Shown here: piece by piece, positions 21,433 to 32,989 of the stretch | Position numbering within the stretch: the first letter of the stretch is position 1 | Layout: each line of letters begins with the position of its first letter | DNA from: Centrapalus pauciflorus | Taxonomy: Eukaryota; Streptophyta; Magnoliopsida; Asterales; Asteraceae | Direction of reading: 5' to 3' | NCBI GenBank assembly: GCA_020465985.1 | Contig: JAANYP010000153.1 | Coordinates: 230,001 to 294,000 of the forward strand | DNA length: 64,000 nt | Program-made: the position numbers and the translations under genes | The notes under the pieces: generated by a model | Databases searched by the model: none | Told to the model about the DNA's origin: nothing | Seen by the model: the letters and a program-made list of their open reading frames with translations, nothing else

Positions 21433-22550
21433 CTAGAATGAAATTATAGACCAACTCGAATGATATAGATGGTTTCTAGAATAGTCATCAACTATTACCA
21501 ACACATATCTCTTCTTGTTTATGCTCTGTACTCGCATAAACCCACACAAGTCCATGTGAAGAAGTTCTAACGCTCTTGTTGAAGAGTGTTCAGCTTTTGA
21601 CTTGTGAGACGCTCGAACCATCTTTCCTTTTTCACAGGTTGCACACAACTGCTCCTTTTAAAATCTGAGAGTTGGAAGCCCATTGACTAGCCCACCTTTT
21701 GCAGGGTTGGTTAACTCTTTGAAATCCAAGTGTGAAAGACGGCGATGCCATAGCCAAGATACTTTAGATGTTGCTTTGGATAATAAGCAAACATCTTTCT
21801 TCAGATTTATTGAGGCTAGATCTATCGAGTACAGATTTGTTTTTCTATTTCCAGCAAGTATCTCCTTCCCTTCTCCAGATCTAATGCTGCACCGATTCGC
21901 TTTAAAATTGACCTCTAATCCTTTGTCGCATAGTTGTCCAATGCTGAACAGATTGTGACCTAGACCGTCAACGTAGAAGACTTTTTGTATTGTGATCTTG
22001 TTGTACTCAAGACTCTCATATCCTTTGATCGGACAGAATTGATCATTTCCGAAACGAATTGTCCCACAGAATTTATCAAAAAAATTTGTGAGAGTTTCTT
22101 TCTGTCCGGTCATATGCTTTGAACAGCCGGATTCAAGGTACCACACATGATTTACCTATAAGACGAAAAAAGACATGAGGTACCCACTTATAGTTGGGTA
22201 CTTTGGATTTTGGTAAATCATGTGGTATGTTATTATTCTTCTCAATAGATTGTGTCTTCAATTTAGGAACCCACTTTTCAACAGTACGTTAGGTATCCAT
22301 TTTTGTATAGTTCGGTGTGGAACTGATTTTGAAATATGCTTCTTTGGAACTTTTCTAGTTTAAAAGAAGGAACCCTTTCCTTTGGTAACCATACGAACTT
22401 ATCAGATTTAGCATGCATTGGAAGACAACGAGCAGAATTTAAAGTAAGTAAATCAGTTCGAGAGTATTTATTACATCGTTTATCCGTAAATTTATTACAG
22501 ACAGAATTATCAAATTGACTAATTGTGGGTCCCAAAAGGTTTTCCAAGTG
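21433..22550 (-). pseudogene. Element C protease, GAG-pre-integrase and integrase start (truncated pol)
   Basis: 22547-22278 is a basic linker homologous to 59060-59340 of element D. 22146-21658 contains the copia protease motif YLESGCSKHMTG (canonical D replaced by E) and the pre-integrase zinc region WLWHRRLSHLDFKEL. 21648-21433 holds CATCEKGKMVRASHKSK and MDLCGFMRVQS...YVLVIVDDYSR, the integrase start with its first Asp. Homology then stops, so the integrase core, RT and RNase H are absent. In a working element these would be cleaved from a polyprotein. Confidence 0.8.
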
Positions 22551-22900
22551 TATAGTTCTAAGCTGTAGAGGGGGGGGGGGGGGGTGAATACACCTATTTA
22601 AAAACTTAACAATCTTTTCTCAATGTTTGTGTATATTATTAACAAGTGTTAATTACAAACAAGCTTGAATGCGAAAAGGTTCAAGCTGAGATGACATATA
22701 CAACAGTTGTTCAGCTAATCTAAGACACACTTAGACTAGATACAATGACTACACTCACTGTTTTTACAAGACTCGGATGGACAGCTTAAACAAAGACAAC
22801 TTAGACACACTCTACTGTTTTATATAAGCAGACTTGCATGCATGGAATAACACACTTCAATGCACGTTTTGATTTCACACTCTTGATAATCTCACAGTCC
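22551..22900 (-). repeat. LTR remnant with a 15-bp G run
   Basis: In element sense it has a TATATAAAACAGTAGAG-type promoter (about 22810-22830) and ends ...CCCCCTCTACAGCTTAGAA...TATACA, which is reminiscent of copia LTR 3' ends. The plus strand has 15 consecutive G at 22570-22584. It does not match the F LTR (24541-25182) and has no convincing target duplication, so it may be a truncated LTR of another element. Confidence 0.4.
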
Positions 22901-24476
22901 TTAGATACTTCCTTTAAATTGGACCTCCATTAGGTGTTCTAGCTTTTGATTGGCCAGCTTGAAGCTACCTAAATCTATATTAATAGATTCTATTTTCTTG
23001 TTAGCTTCTAACACCTTCTGTTCAGCCTCATCAAGTTTCTTATTTAGGGTCTCTATTTTCTTATTCAGTTCCTTTTTCTCCCACTCATGATATGTTCTAT
23101 CATGTCCCATCTAAATCTCATTATCCTTATAGTCATTGATCTGTTTTTCAAGATCTTCTATAGCATATACTCATATCTCCTCTCTTCCATCTTAGCTAGA
23201 GTTTTGCGCATGCTCTCATTGTGATCTCTGTACTTTTTAACCATATTTTTGCATGTTTGAGAGTAGAGTTTAGCATTTACCTCAGATGGTAGTTCAGTGG
23301 AAGTGACAGTGGATGTTTCTGCCATAAGAGCTTGATTTTGAAACTCTTCTTCTGTCTGATCACTCCAGTCAAACACATTGTCTTCTTGAGAGACAAGAGC
23401 TTGTGAGGATGAAGTTTGATTGGTTTGCTGGGGTCTTGGTGGCTGCTGACCTTGGGATCTACACTCTCTAGAAAAGTGGCCAAGCTTGTGGCATTTAAAG
23501 CACTCAACCTTTGATTTATCAAATGCTGGCTTGCCTTCTGTTCTGGCTTGAAAGTTTGGTCTGCCAGTTCTTTTCAGAAATCTTTTGGCCCTCATAGTCA
23601 ACATAGTATCTGCCATTTTAAGTCCATCTCTTCTAAATCATCTGGATGAATTTGTTCCAGATCTTCAGCATTAAGAGCAAAAAGTCCATCACTTGCAACA
23701 AATGCTTCATAATGAACTTCTGAAGAGTTACCATCAGCACCTGAAAAAGGATCACAACAGTTTGATTTATCAGTTAATGCTGATGACAGTAGAGCAGTGT
23801 TCTGATTGTAAGAAAATGATTTCTTTTTATATTCAATTTCAGATTCAAACACTCTCAGGCTGTTGTAAAGGTCATCCAACTCTATTTCATCGAAAGTGTC
23901 TTTGGTTCTCCATTGGGCAGCATAGACTGTCCATTCTTCACCAAGAGATCTGAGGAAATTTTTGTTTACTTCATCTTGATCCAGGCTGACTTTAGCACTC
24001 TCCAATTCACCTATTAGCTTATTAAACCTATCAAAAATTTGAGTAAGATTTTCATTCTTGCCACCAGAAAAGTTTTCATACTGCTGTTTTAAAGATCCTT
24101 TTGATTCCTTTTGGTGCTAGCATTGCCAGCAAATCTTTTTCTCTAAAGCAATCCAAAGAGAATGAGCAGTATAGAATTTTTTAAACTGATGTTGATAAGC
24201 ATTAGGTATGGCTATTTGTAAAAGAGTAAGAGCTTTCACTTCATGCATTCTAGCCTTTCTTTCAATTTCAGTTTTTGGAGGTGTTTTTATAGGTTTGCCC
24301 TCAGCATCTAGTTCAGGATCAACTGCAGGAGGATGTTCAACAGCTTCCCATATGGCATAATCAATAAATTGAATGTGTTGTTGAATCCTGAGTTTCCACA
24401 TATCAAACTCAGTGGGTTTGAGCATAGGCACTTTGAGTCCTTGCCCAGATCCACTATTGCTATTTTCAAACTCCAT
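22901..24476 (-). pseudogene. Element F gag (copia), fragmented
   Basis: Starting at 24476 (MEFENSNSGSGQGLKVPML...), a UBN2-type Gag runs through FDMWKLRIQQHIQFIDYAIWE and ...AHSLWIALEK, then shifts frame near 24110. It continues in 24005-23598 (LRSLGEEWTVYAAQWR, LDDLYNSLRVFESE) and 23616-23158 (DMADTM region and knuckle CFKCHKLGHFSREC). The last part, 23110-22901, is a coiled coil (KELNKKIETLNKKLDEAEQK). No pol follows; the element is truncated where the LTR remnant begins. Gag would form the particle and bind RNA through the knuckle. Confidence 0.78.
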
Positions 24477-24525
24477 TGCAGAAAAATAAATTTTTTAAAA
24501 CAAAGAATAACAAATAAAAACCTGT

Positions 24526-24538
24526 GGCTTTGATACCA
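24526..24538 (-). promoter_or_regulatory. Primer binding site of element F
   Basis: The minus strand reads TGGTATCAAAGCC two bases after the LTR end, matching the initiator tRNA-Met primer site with one change (G to A). Confidence 0.8.
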
Positions 24539-24540
24539 CT

Positions 24541-25182
24541 TGTCAAGATCAATATATCACCTAAGACTAACTGGTTTCAATAAATCAGAGTGTAAACCAA
24601 TAACCTTGTATTGAATCAAAGTCTAATTAAGAAGTTTGCGGAATAACACTTAATTGTTTTAAGAAAACTTTCAGAATAAATGACAAATAAATATAACTAA
24701 AATCAAATCCTTTATATTGCCAAAATCAGTTATTACAATCACCTCTAATCTGTTTGATTAGACGAAGAACACAGACTGTTCTTAGGGTTTTACAACCTTA
24801 GAGGCTTGAGAAACTTTATCAGAAAGCAAATACAATGAAGCACAAAATTACAAGACTTTCACGTACAAACTTACAATAGAAAGACCTAGTCTATCTATAT
24901 ATATAGCCTTCTGATTTGTTTCCTTGAAGAACTTTGATTTCTCTGGTAGTAGATATGCTAGGAAGATATTCAAATCTAGAAATATATATCCCTTCCTGAA
25001 TTCCAGCACTTTCTGTTGTTAATCTGTTGAGCAGCTTGAACTTTTACTCTGGCAGCTTGAACTTTTGAACTAGCAGCTCGAACTTATTTAACTAGCAGCT
25101 TGAACTTTGTAATTACACTATTACTTCTAACAGTTTGAGAAATCTAACTAACAGCTTGACATACTTAAAATATTTCCCAACA
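24541..25182 (-). repeat. 5' LTR of element F
   Basis: 642 bp in element sense from TGTTGGGAAATA (25182) to ...GATCTTGACA (24541), followed by the primer site and gag. CAGCTTGAAC/GTTCAAGCTGC words are repeated five to six times between 25025 and 25150. No second copy of this LTR is in the window. Relative to element D, the surrounding element C lacks about 275 bp at the junction. Confidence 0.72.
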
Positions 25183-27521
25183 AAACTGGTGAATTTTCTG
25201 ATGTATCCTTGGAATCTGTAGATATTCTTTTCATCTATTTTGACAAACATCTCTTCCAATGAGTTAAATCTGAATTCATATACAGATCAGAATCTTGTTC
25301 AGAATTAATAGAATCAAGTTAAATTGAAGGTTTTTGATCTGATTGAGATTTGTTTTCAGGCTGATTTTGCAGCTTTAATTCCAAAGATTTAATTTCAGCC
25401 TTAAGATTTTGATTTTCAGACTCAAAAGTTTTGATTTGCAATTCAAGATCAGAGTTTATCTTCTCAAGAATTGAATTTGGTAAATATGGCTTTTGAGAAT
25501 GAGTAGTATTTTCAGATAAATCCTAATCAGAATAAGTCTGAATATACTCCTCAAAAAAGAAAGAATTTTGATAAGATTCATTTAAACTGTTATAATCGCC
25601 AGTATTCTGCATTTTATTAGATCTCAACCTTTTTTGAATCTTCACTTGATTCTACTTCATCTGAAACTTTCATAAAAACCATTTGTAATCCTAAATTCAT
25701 ATATCTGACATCATATAAAGTAGGTGAATTTGAAATTGCTTTTGTCAGATATTTAGGATTAGTCCAACCTATACCTAATTTTGAATTATAAAAATCGGTA
25801 TCTTTAGGTTGATTTAAATATATTGTTTGATCTGTTTGACCTCGTTTGATAAATTCATCTTCCAAAGATTTAATTTTCTCGTAAAGTTTCGTTCTTTCAT
25901 CAAAGATGGTAGGATATTTCACAGAATAACTTGACGCTTCTAATTCAGCTAAATTCAGTTATCTTTTAGGTCAGATATATTGCTATTCAGTTTGTGAATT
26001 TGACTTTGAAGATCATTTGCTTTATCTTGTAAATCTGATACAGCTCGTAACGCTAATGCCTTATCCTTGGAAAAATCTATCACTAACGCATGTTCTTAAC
26101 TTAATTTGTTTTCCAAGGAATGGACATTTTTCTTTTCAGCTTTTATAGATTTTTCAAATTTCTTTAACATGTAAGCCATTTGCGTCAATTTTTGTTATAG
26201 CATACAGGAGTCATCATTATCATAATCAGAGTTAGTTTGTACCTCAGGTGTCTCTGAACTTTCTGATGTATCTAAATCTGATTCTTCATTATCCTTATCC
26301 TTGCTGCATCCAACATCTCCTATTGCCATCAGTGCTAACTCTTCAGTCAGTTCCTTATCATCATCAGACTCTTCTTTCTCTTCAGTCTCCTCATCCATCA
26401 AACCCTCCCAAACTTCATCTTCAGCTATCATCGCAGACTCACTAAGTTCTGAATCATTAAAAACTTCAGACTTCAGACAGATGTGTGCATCTTAATCTAA
26501 AATATCTTCGTCTTCAGATAATTGGAGCCAGTGATCATCTTCAGCCATTAAAGCTTTATCGGCCTCCTTTTCCTTTACTAAACTACAAGCAATCTACATC
26601 CTCTAGCATAATGGTATGGCTTGCCATAGTTATAGCACTTTTTCTCAGAATCCTTCTTGGCTGGCTTTCCAGATTTTTCATATTTATCAGCTTTCTTGCC
26701 ACTGCTCTCTCCTGATTTATCATATCTGTCCTTCTTTTCAAACTTCCGTGAGCCTGTTTCGTACCTCGTCTTGTTGTTGGTTGGTTTTCGGTAAAACTTA
26801 TTCTGAAATGCCTTCGTCAGTTGGCCATTTGTTTCTTCATCTCTTGAATTTCAGAATCAGTTGAGGAATCTTATGAGTCTGACTCTGATGAACTGCTGCT
26901 CACTACTACTCGTTTCTCCTTCTTTTCAACTTTCTTCTTTCCTAACATCTTCCTTGAAACAACTTCCTGGTAGTTGTTAAGGTTTTCAAATACCATGTGA
27001 AAGTCCATGTCTTCAATATCGTTGGTTTGCTGAATTATCATTGTGTACTTTTCCCACTCCGGAATTAGTACATTCAGGAATTTGACATTGATGTCTAAAT
27101 TTGAGTTTGTGACACCATTCCTCTTCATTTCACTGACCAGACTGACAAACCTCAGATATGTACTCTCCAGCAGTTCCCCTTCTCTTGCTCTGAAGTTCTC
27201 AAACGTCATTAAACTGTTTCGGGCTCTGTTTGTTGCTGCTCTGTTTGAACTCCTCATTAATTTGCAAACCTCATCCCAAATGGATTTGGCTATTTTGGTA
27301 TTAGTCAGGCAGGTATATACATCATTGGGTATAGATATCAGCAACAGTTTTCTAGCTATCTTGTCCCCCAGTTTTCTGCGTCTTTGTGCTTCAGTTAGGT
27401 TTGTTACCTCAACTGTTCTTTCAGGTATCGGAGGGTTGACGGTGGGTACAACAGGTATTGTCTCAAGAAAAACAGCTGGTTCGTCATTGGGTGATTTCAG
27501 CATTTCATCGGACAGGTCAAG
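25183..27521 (-). pseudogene. Element C gag, cut at its start by element B
   Basis: The frame 27503-26871 carries the Gag domain (EAQRRRKLGDKIARKLLLIS, KIAKSIWDEVCKLMRSSNRA, FENLNNYQEVVSRK). The zinc knuckle (about 26580-26620, another frame) has decayed: both inner positions expected to be Cys and Gly-Cys-like read Tyr (CYNYGKPYHYAR). Acidic (26431-26195) and coiled-coil (26160-25617) sections follow, with several stops. Order and sequence match element D 56300-58800. The N-terminus is on the far side of element B, outside the window. Confidence 0.78.
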
Positions 27522-28583
27522 TGTAAGGTCACCTACCTACGGATCCAATCTTGACGCGACACCGTCCAACGAGTGCGGAATCCTCGTTAGGGGTTTAACG
27601 GATTGATCACACACACACGAAATACGGAGACCAACACGATGATAGACGCAACGACGAATGTCCCGACACGTGAATCTCTCCAAAACTCTCTGCTAATCGC
27701 TCACAAGTTCGTAATCGCCTAGAATACGAATTTCTGCAAAGATTGTTAATCTAAACCAATTAACTGATGCAGGCCCAAGTGTCGATGATCGGGCCATCCT
27801 GATTCTGGAGGCCCAAGACAGGGTCCGTAATAAAAGGGGCTAAACGGAAACGACCCTAACTTTTAACTCGGGTCTCCGTTTGGGGCGAATCAGGTGTTCA
27901 GACGACCATTGGCTCGAGCTCCACGCAGTGTCAAACAGCCAAAGGCGGTTTGCCCAACCGTTTGGCCAAATTTGACCCGGAATGAGAGTTATGGGTTGTT
28001 TTATGAATTTTATGGGTTTTTGGGTTTTTTCTTTTGGTTCCCTGGGTCGACCCGTTGGATTTTTTGACCCGTTTTCAGTTTTCCGTTTCTATTTAAGTTG
28101 TGTTAAAGTACTGTATGAAATCATATTATGAATTAAGAAAACTTTCGCATTTTCCAAATTTCCGAATTCAAAATCGGTTGTTTGAAGCCTAATTGTTTGG
28201 CATTCTACGGAATCAACACACTTTTGGTAGAGATTATTCTGGTATTGTTTTGAATCAACAGAGTAGTCTATAGTTTCATTTGCTACGCTGCATCATTAAC
28301 CCTTAATTATAACCATTAAATTCGAACTTGGCCCAGACAAGTTCGTGAAGGCCCAAGCCCACGATCTTGTCCACCATTAAGTTCGAACTTGACTTTGAAC
28401 TTATTCTAGAACTTGTCTTTGAACTTGTTCTAGAACTTATGTTTGAACATCAATCACAAACAAGATCAAACATTTATACAATCAATATTAAACATATGTA
28501 TTAACGTGCAATTACAAAGGCCTGAACTATTACAAAAGATTATCTACACTTAGACTGATATCGTCACACAGGATGCACTAACA
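27522..28583 (-). repeat. 3' LTR of element B
   Basis: 1062 bp in element sense from TGTTAGTGCATCC (28583) to ...GGTGACCTTACA (27522). Its 3' end shares CGAGTGCGGAATCCTCGTTA and flanking words with the LTR of element A, so the two are related families. Preceded by an AAGGGGGAGTC purine tract. It ends in element C gag; the adjacent 5 bp are TCAAG. Confidence 0.82.
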
Positions 28584-28594
28584 GACTCCCCCTT
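28584..28594 (-). promoter_or_regulatory. Polypurine tract of element B
   Basis: The minus strand reads AAGGGGGAGTC immediately before the LTR, identical to the tract of element A at 29851-29861. Confidence 0.85.
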
Positions 28595-28619
28595 GACGAT
28601 AGCTTCTAACTAGATATTC

Positions 28620-29196
28620 AATTAATTTAAGTACTAGGCCTGTTCAGAATGCTACCAGCATAAAGTCCCTGTTCAACGCAAACCTTTACCACATTCTGAT
28701 ATTTTTTGCCTTCAGTCTTCATATGTGCATCAAAAGAGATTTTTGGACATGAATCTTAAGCAGATCATCTTTGGATAAGTTGACTAGGTGCAATGGATCG
28801 TACACTTTAAGAATCACTTTTTTCTTCAAGGTCTTCCATAACTGCTTCGCCTGTCTCACTTTCCACATACCACCAGTGAAGATTGCCCAAAATATTTTGA
28901 GGCATCGTCTTCAGAGGAACCTTCTTCAAACATCTGACTGACTTGTAATACATCTTCATCCAGGGTCTGCCAGTTAGAGGATCGATTCTCATATGATCCA
29001 TTATCCTCTTTCCTACTCGTGGATTTAGCTTTTCAAACTTTCTAGATCTCCCTTCCCTTCTGATAATCTTCGCAATTACTTCAGCGTAGGGATCGTCTCC
29101 GATGTTGACGAGCTCTTTCCATGCTTAGCCCTTTATCTCAACTTTAGGAAGTGAATTGAAGTCCTTCAATATTCTCCTTAGATATTTTAGGCCAAC
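28620..29196 (-). pseudogene. Element B ORF3, C-terminal part
   Basis: The conserved C-terminal block of ORF3 can be read here: IDPLTGRPWMKMYYKSVRCL and HWWYVESETGEAVMEDLEEK, ending in a premature stop at 28807. Homology to the last 60 residues of element A ORF3 continues in another frame to about 28650. The 5' part of the gene is at 42261-44614, separated by the insertion of element A. Confidence 0.8.
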
Positions 29197-29850
29197 TGTA
29201 AGGTCTACTACTACGAGATCTATCTAGACGCGGAACCGTCAACGAGTGCGGAATCCTCGTTAACGGGTAGACGGTAACAACTCTCACCAGAAACACGGAG
29301 ACTATCAGAAGCTGCACGAACGACACACGAACGCACCTACGAACTGATTCTCTCCGAAACGCCACTAACACTGATGATAAACTCGAAATCGCTTAATGCT
29401 TAATCACTCTCGAATTCTGCAAAAAGTCTAATAATATCTCGAGTCTATCCCTAATTATAGAGGCTAATTTGAGTCTGTCATGGGCTAAACTCGAATCCGG
29501 CCCAAAGCCCATTCGAGTTTGTCCCATCTGACATTCTCGAATCTGCCTAAATGGTCACATTCGAATCTACCAAGAGACTCATTCGAATCTAACCAGATTC
29601 GAATCCTAGTCCTTAGATAATTCAAATTTACCTTCTCACATAATTAACTAAGTATTGAGACTTATGTTTTTATCTTATGATTAATTTTATCTTTGATCTT
29701 TATGTTTGAACTTCTTGTAATATGTTACATTAAGTTCAAACACACAAACAATAATAATTATCAACCATATATAAACATATATATCTAACACTTGCTAAAT
29801 CACAATCTTGGATCACTTAGACTGCTATCGTCACACAGGGTGTACCAACA
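29197..29850 (-). repeat. 3' LTR of element A
   Basis: TGTTGGTACACCC...GACCTTACA in element sense. Differences from the 5' LTR include near 29437, 29469, 29537 and 29612-29640. It is rich in ATTCGAGTTT/ATTCGAAT words (29410-29640). Confidence 0.95.
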
Positions 29851-29861
29851 GACTCCCCCTT
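29851..29861 (-). promoter_or_regulatory. Polypurine tract of element A
   Basis: AAGGGGGAGTC directly before the 3' LTR on the minus strand; it primes plus-strand DNA synthesis. Confidence 0.88.
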
Positions 29862-29908
29862 GACGATAGCTTCTAATAATTCACACATTTGATCAAGAAC
29901 TTTGTTTA

Positions 29909-32900
29909 TTATTTATTCAAACTACTTCCAGCATACAAGCCTTTTTCAATACACACTCGAACTACATTCTCATACTTTCTAGCTTCACTATCCATATGAG
30001 TATCACTTGAAATCTTATGAGCATGCAAAATTTGAAGGTCATCTCGAAAAAGGTTTACCAGGTGAAGAGAATCATAGATTCTAAGAATCACCTTTTCTTC
30101 AAAATCTTCCATCACCGCTTCTCCAGTCTCACTCTCAACGTACCACCAGTTCAGATTCTTCATGACGTTTTGTGGCATAGGCTTGAGCGGCACCTTTCTT
30201 AGACATCTTACGGGTTTGTATTGAATCTTCATCCAAGGACGCCCAGTTAGAGGATCAATTCGAGAAGGATCCTCTACTCTTTTTCCTATCCTTGGATTCA
30301 GGCGTTCAAACTTCCTTGATCTTCCCTCTTTCCTTATGATTCTGGCAATTATATCTGCGTAGGCATCATTGCCAATATTGATCAGTTCTTTCCATGCTAA
30401 CGCCTTGATCTCAATCTTTGGCAGTGAATTGAATACTTTCAGAGATCGCCTCAGGTACTGGAGCCCATCTTTTCTCTTGATTATGAATAGCTGCAGTTCT
30501 CGATCAAAGAACCAGCTTAATATGCTTCCAGACAGTTTTCCAGTCCCCGGCACTCTCATCTTCTCTTTCAGCTCTAATTCTTTATGCTCAGCCCTGAACC
30601 ACAACTTTCTTTTCTCTTCATTCGTTAACTCTCTGACAGGCTCTTCTGTTGATGACTCAACATTTAAAGCAGCATTCACCACTTCTATGTTAACAACATC
30701 ATTGCCTTCTATTATATATGTATCAGTGATCGGATTTTGCTGAACGATGATTTCATCAGCTTCATCGTCTTCGTCTGCACACGCCTCATCATCTGATTTC
30801 CAATCAACAATCTCTTCAGGGACAAATTCTCCCTCTTCTAGTTCATCCATGTCCTCTTCAAAGTCAAATCCCAAGTCCATTGGGTCGTCATCTAGATCTA
30901 TGAGAGCATCAATCATCTCACTTATCTCAAAATCCGTAGGTTTAGACGAGCTGGCCTCTCCTACTTCACCTCCCAACTGACTTGGCTCCCCCTGAGATTG
31001 AGCAGCCTGAGCAGCAGAAAAATCTACTGGCTCATTCTGTCTTTGAGAGCTGGGATCATTGCCTTGGTTATCTTCATTATCATCATCCTTCCTGGCCACT
31101 TCTTGATCTCGGCACGATGTCTCCCTCTGAGACTGTAAAATTTTCATTAATTGCTCAACTAGGGAGCGCATCGACCTTAGCTCGGCTGCCTGATCAGCTA
31201 CAAAAGTCTTTAACTCTACGTTCTCTTCCTGAACCTTTTCCACAATCTTCTTCAAATCGGCATTCTCCTTATCAAGATTTGCATTATGAGTCTGAATTTC
31301 ACCGATTGCCTTTGTTAGGCCTAAGATTTGGACATTTTGGAAGTCAACTCGAGCTTTAAGCTGCAGAAACCTTTGATTGTCGGCGTATGTGGATGAGGTT
31401 GATGGGATGGATTGAATTGGAGTTGGAATGATCAGCGATGGGATGTATGGTTCATCATGAGGTGGTGATGGTGGAATGGTGGTTTGAGGTTCCTGAGGTT
31501 GAGGAGTTTGAGTTTGAGGATTTTCTGGTTGTTCCGATGAAGCTGAAGACGATCCTTGCATAAATCTTTGACGCTTGGCCCGTTGCCTTGTCACTAACGG
31601 TGCAACCTCTTCTTCTTCAAAATCAGAGTCATCAGACTCTCTTGATACTCTCCTCCTTGAAGCTTCTTCATTTACTACTAACCGTGATCCATAAGTTCCT
31701 ATTTGAACATGAGGTTCTGTAGATACTGACTATGGAGCTTCAACCTCTATCTCCTCCATTTATTCTGATTCAGTGGCAGATGATGACTCATCATTACCAG
31801 TCTGCTCTGGTACATATTCTTCAACATCCCGAAGCACATCTTCTTCTCCCTCTGGAGGCTCAAGCAATTCTCCCACCAACGCTGCAGATATTTCTTCATT
31901 GGCATGAGGACCTGCTTCCCAAATTTCATGTAACGTCTGACACAACTGATCAGATTCACTTGGAATATTCGAAGGGCCCGCCTCTTGTATCTCTGGTTGT
32001 TGACTTGTGGAAGGCCTTGATGCCTGAGTCTGACTCGCAGTAGCTCTTTGTCTTCGCCTTTGTTGTTGTGCTCGCGATGGCTGTGGTTGTTGTTGTTGTT
32101 GTTGCGGTGGCTGTCTAGCTTGAACTTCCACTTCTCCTGCCCAGTTGGCAGTATCTGGGGCTTCAAAATTCCTATCCAAAACAGCTCCAAACAACGGTCG
32201 ACCGGAACCGCCAACCTTCCTCTGTGCGAGGAGCAATCAGCAAAAATTCTTTTATCCATCACCGCGACACTTTGGATTTCATTGTGCGGCGGCAAATTCG
32301 GCAAGAAATGCCTTATGAGCATCATTATGAATCGAGGATACAGCAGAAATTGTTGCTGCTCTGGAGCCGAGATTTGATGGACGAATTCTGAGAAAAACAT
32401 CTGAGAAAAGCTGAATGGCCGATTATACACTAAGGCGATCATCCCAGATTGGATCTTCGAGACGATATAATCAAAACCAGCTTTCTTTGCCGCGAAACAA
32501 ACCATGAAAACATGAGCCAAAAATCTCCATTGGCCAATAAGCCCGCTCTCCATGTAAGAAGTCTTCGCAACATCTAAACTGTAACCGATTCGCTGAAAAG
32601 CCGCTTGCCTAATACTTAGGGGAAAGTCAATAGGCCCAGACTCCTCTTCCGGAGATCCTAGCTGCAAAACTTGACGCAGCATATCGGCAGAGAACACCAA
32701 CGGTTGCCCTGCGATCCTTGTTCTCAGCACTGTCGGGGTGACAGAGCAGTCCACCTGAAGATGATCATAAAATTGGCGAACATAGGGAATAACAATCTGA
32801 ATATTGTGAGACAATGCAAAAGCAATCCTAGATTCTACAAGGAAATCCATCATTTGACGAAATCCCTGCGCCTCAGGGATATGATGGTCGGGGGGAATGA

Positions 32901-32937
32901 CCATATTGTGCTTCGGCACAAATACTCGAACAGCCAT
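29909..32937 (-). pseudogene. Element A ORF3, post-pol gene of unknown function
   Basis: The start at 32937 (MAVRVFVPKHNMV) follows a predicted 3' splice site. Residues 1-230 form the conserved domain (YVRQFYDHLQVDCSVTPTVL, SGLIGQWRFLAHVFMVCF, FLLYPRFIMMLIRHFLPNLP). A frameshift near 32230 leads to a poly-Gln tract (PPQQQQQQPQPSRAQQQRRR) and an acidic linker ending at 31760, then a short gap with stops. 31594-29909 holds Pro/Gln/Ser-rich sequence, a strong coiled coil (DKENADLKKIVEKVQEENVE), an acidic stretch, and a conserved C-terminal block (GSILSWFFDRELQLFIIKRK, IDPLTGRPWMK). I see no signal peptide or membrane segment, so the env label sometimes used for genes in this place is not supported. 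Function unknown. Confidence 0.8.
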
Positions 32938-32985
32938 ATCTGCACAATAGATAAACTATTAGAATTAATAAAAATCAATAAACTT
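32938..32985 (-). promoter_or_regulatory. Predicted 3' splice site before element A ORF3
   Basis: In element sense: T-rich sequence with TTCTAATAG, then TTTATCTATTGTGCAG, then AT and the ORF3 ATG. The CTAAT is about 20 nt from the AG. This fits a plant branch point and acceptor. Confidence 0.6.
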
Positions 32986-32989
32986 GCCT

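Larger units (their letters stand above)
8020..27521 (-). mobile_element. Ty1/copia element C, fragmented, 5' part beyond window
   Basis: Minus-strand pieces fall in element order from right to left: Gag (27521-25183), protease/GAG-pre-integrase/integrase start (22547-21433), ORF3 (21050-19990 and 9625-8258) and an LTR-like end (8020-8318). Much of integrase, RT and RNase H is missing between about 21433 and 21060. It is interrupted by the gypsy element (9626-19989) and by element F plus an LTR remnant (22551-25182). The Gag start is cut at 27521 by element B, so its 5' LTR lies far to the right of the window. Its Gag and protease are close relatives of element D (56204-60000). Confidence 0.72.

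Noticed and set aside
29144..29371. 75-residue open frame duplicated at 41545-41781
   Set aside because: It is contained in the two LTRs of element A; the duplication is due to the LTRs.
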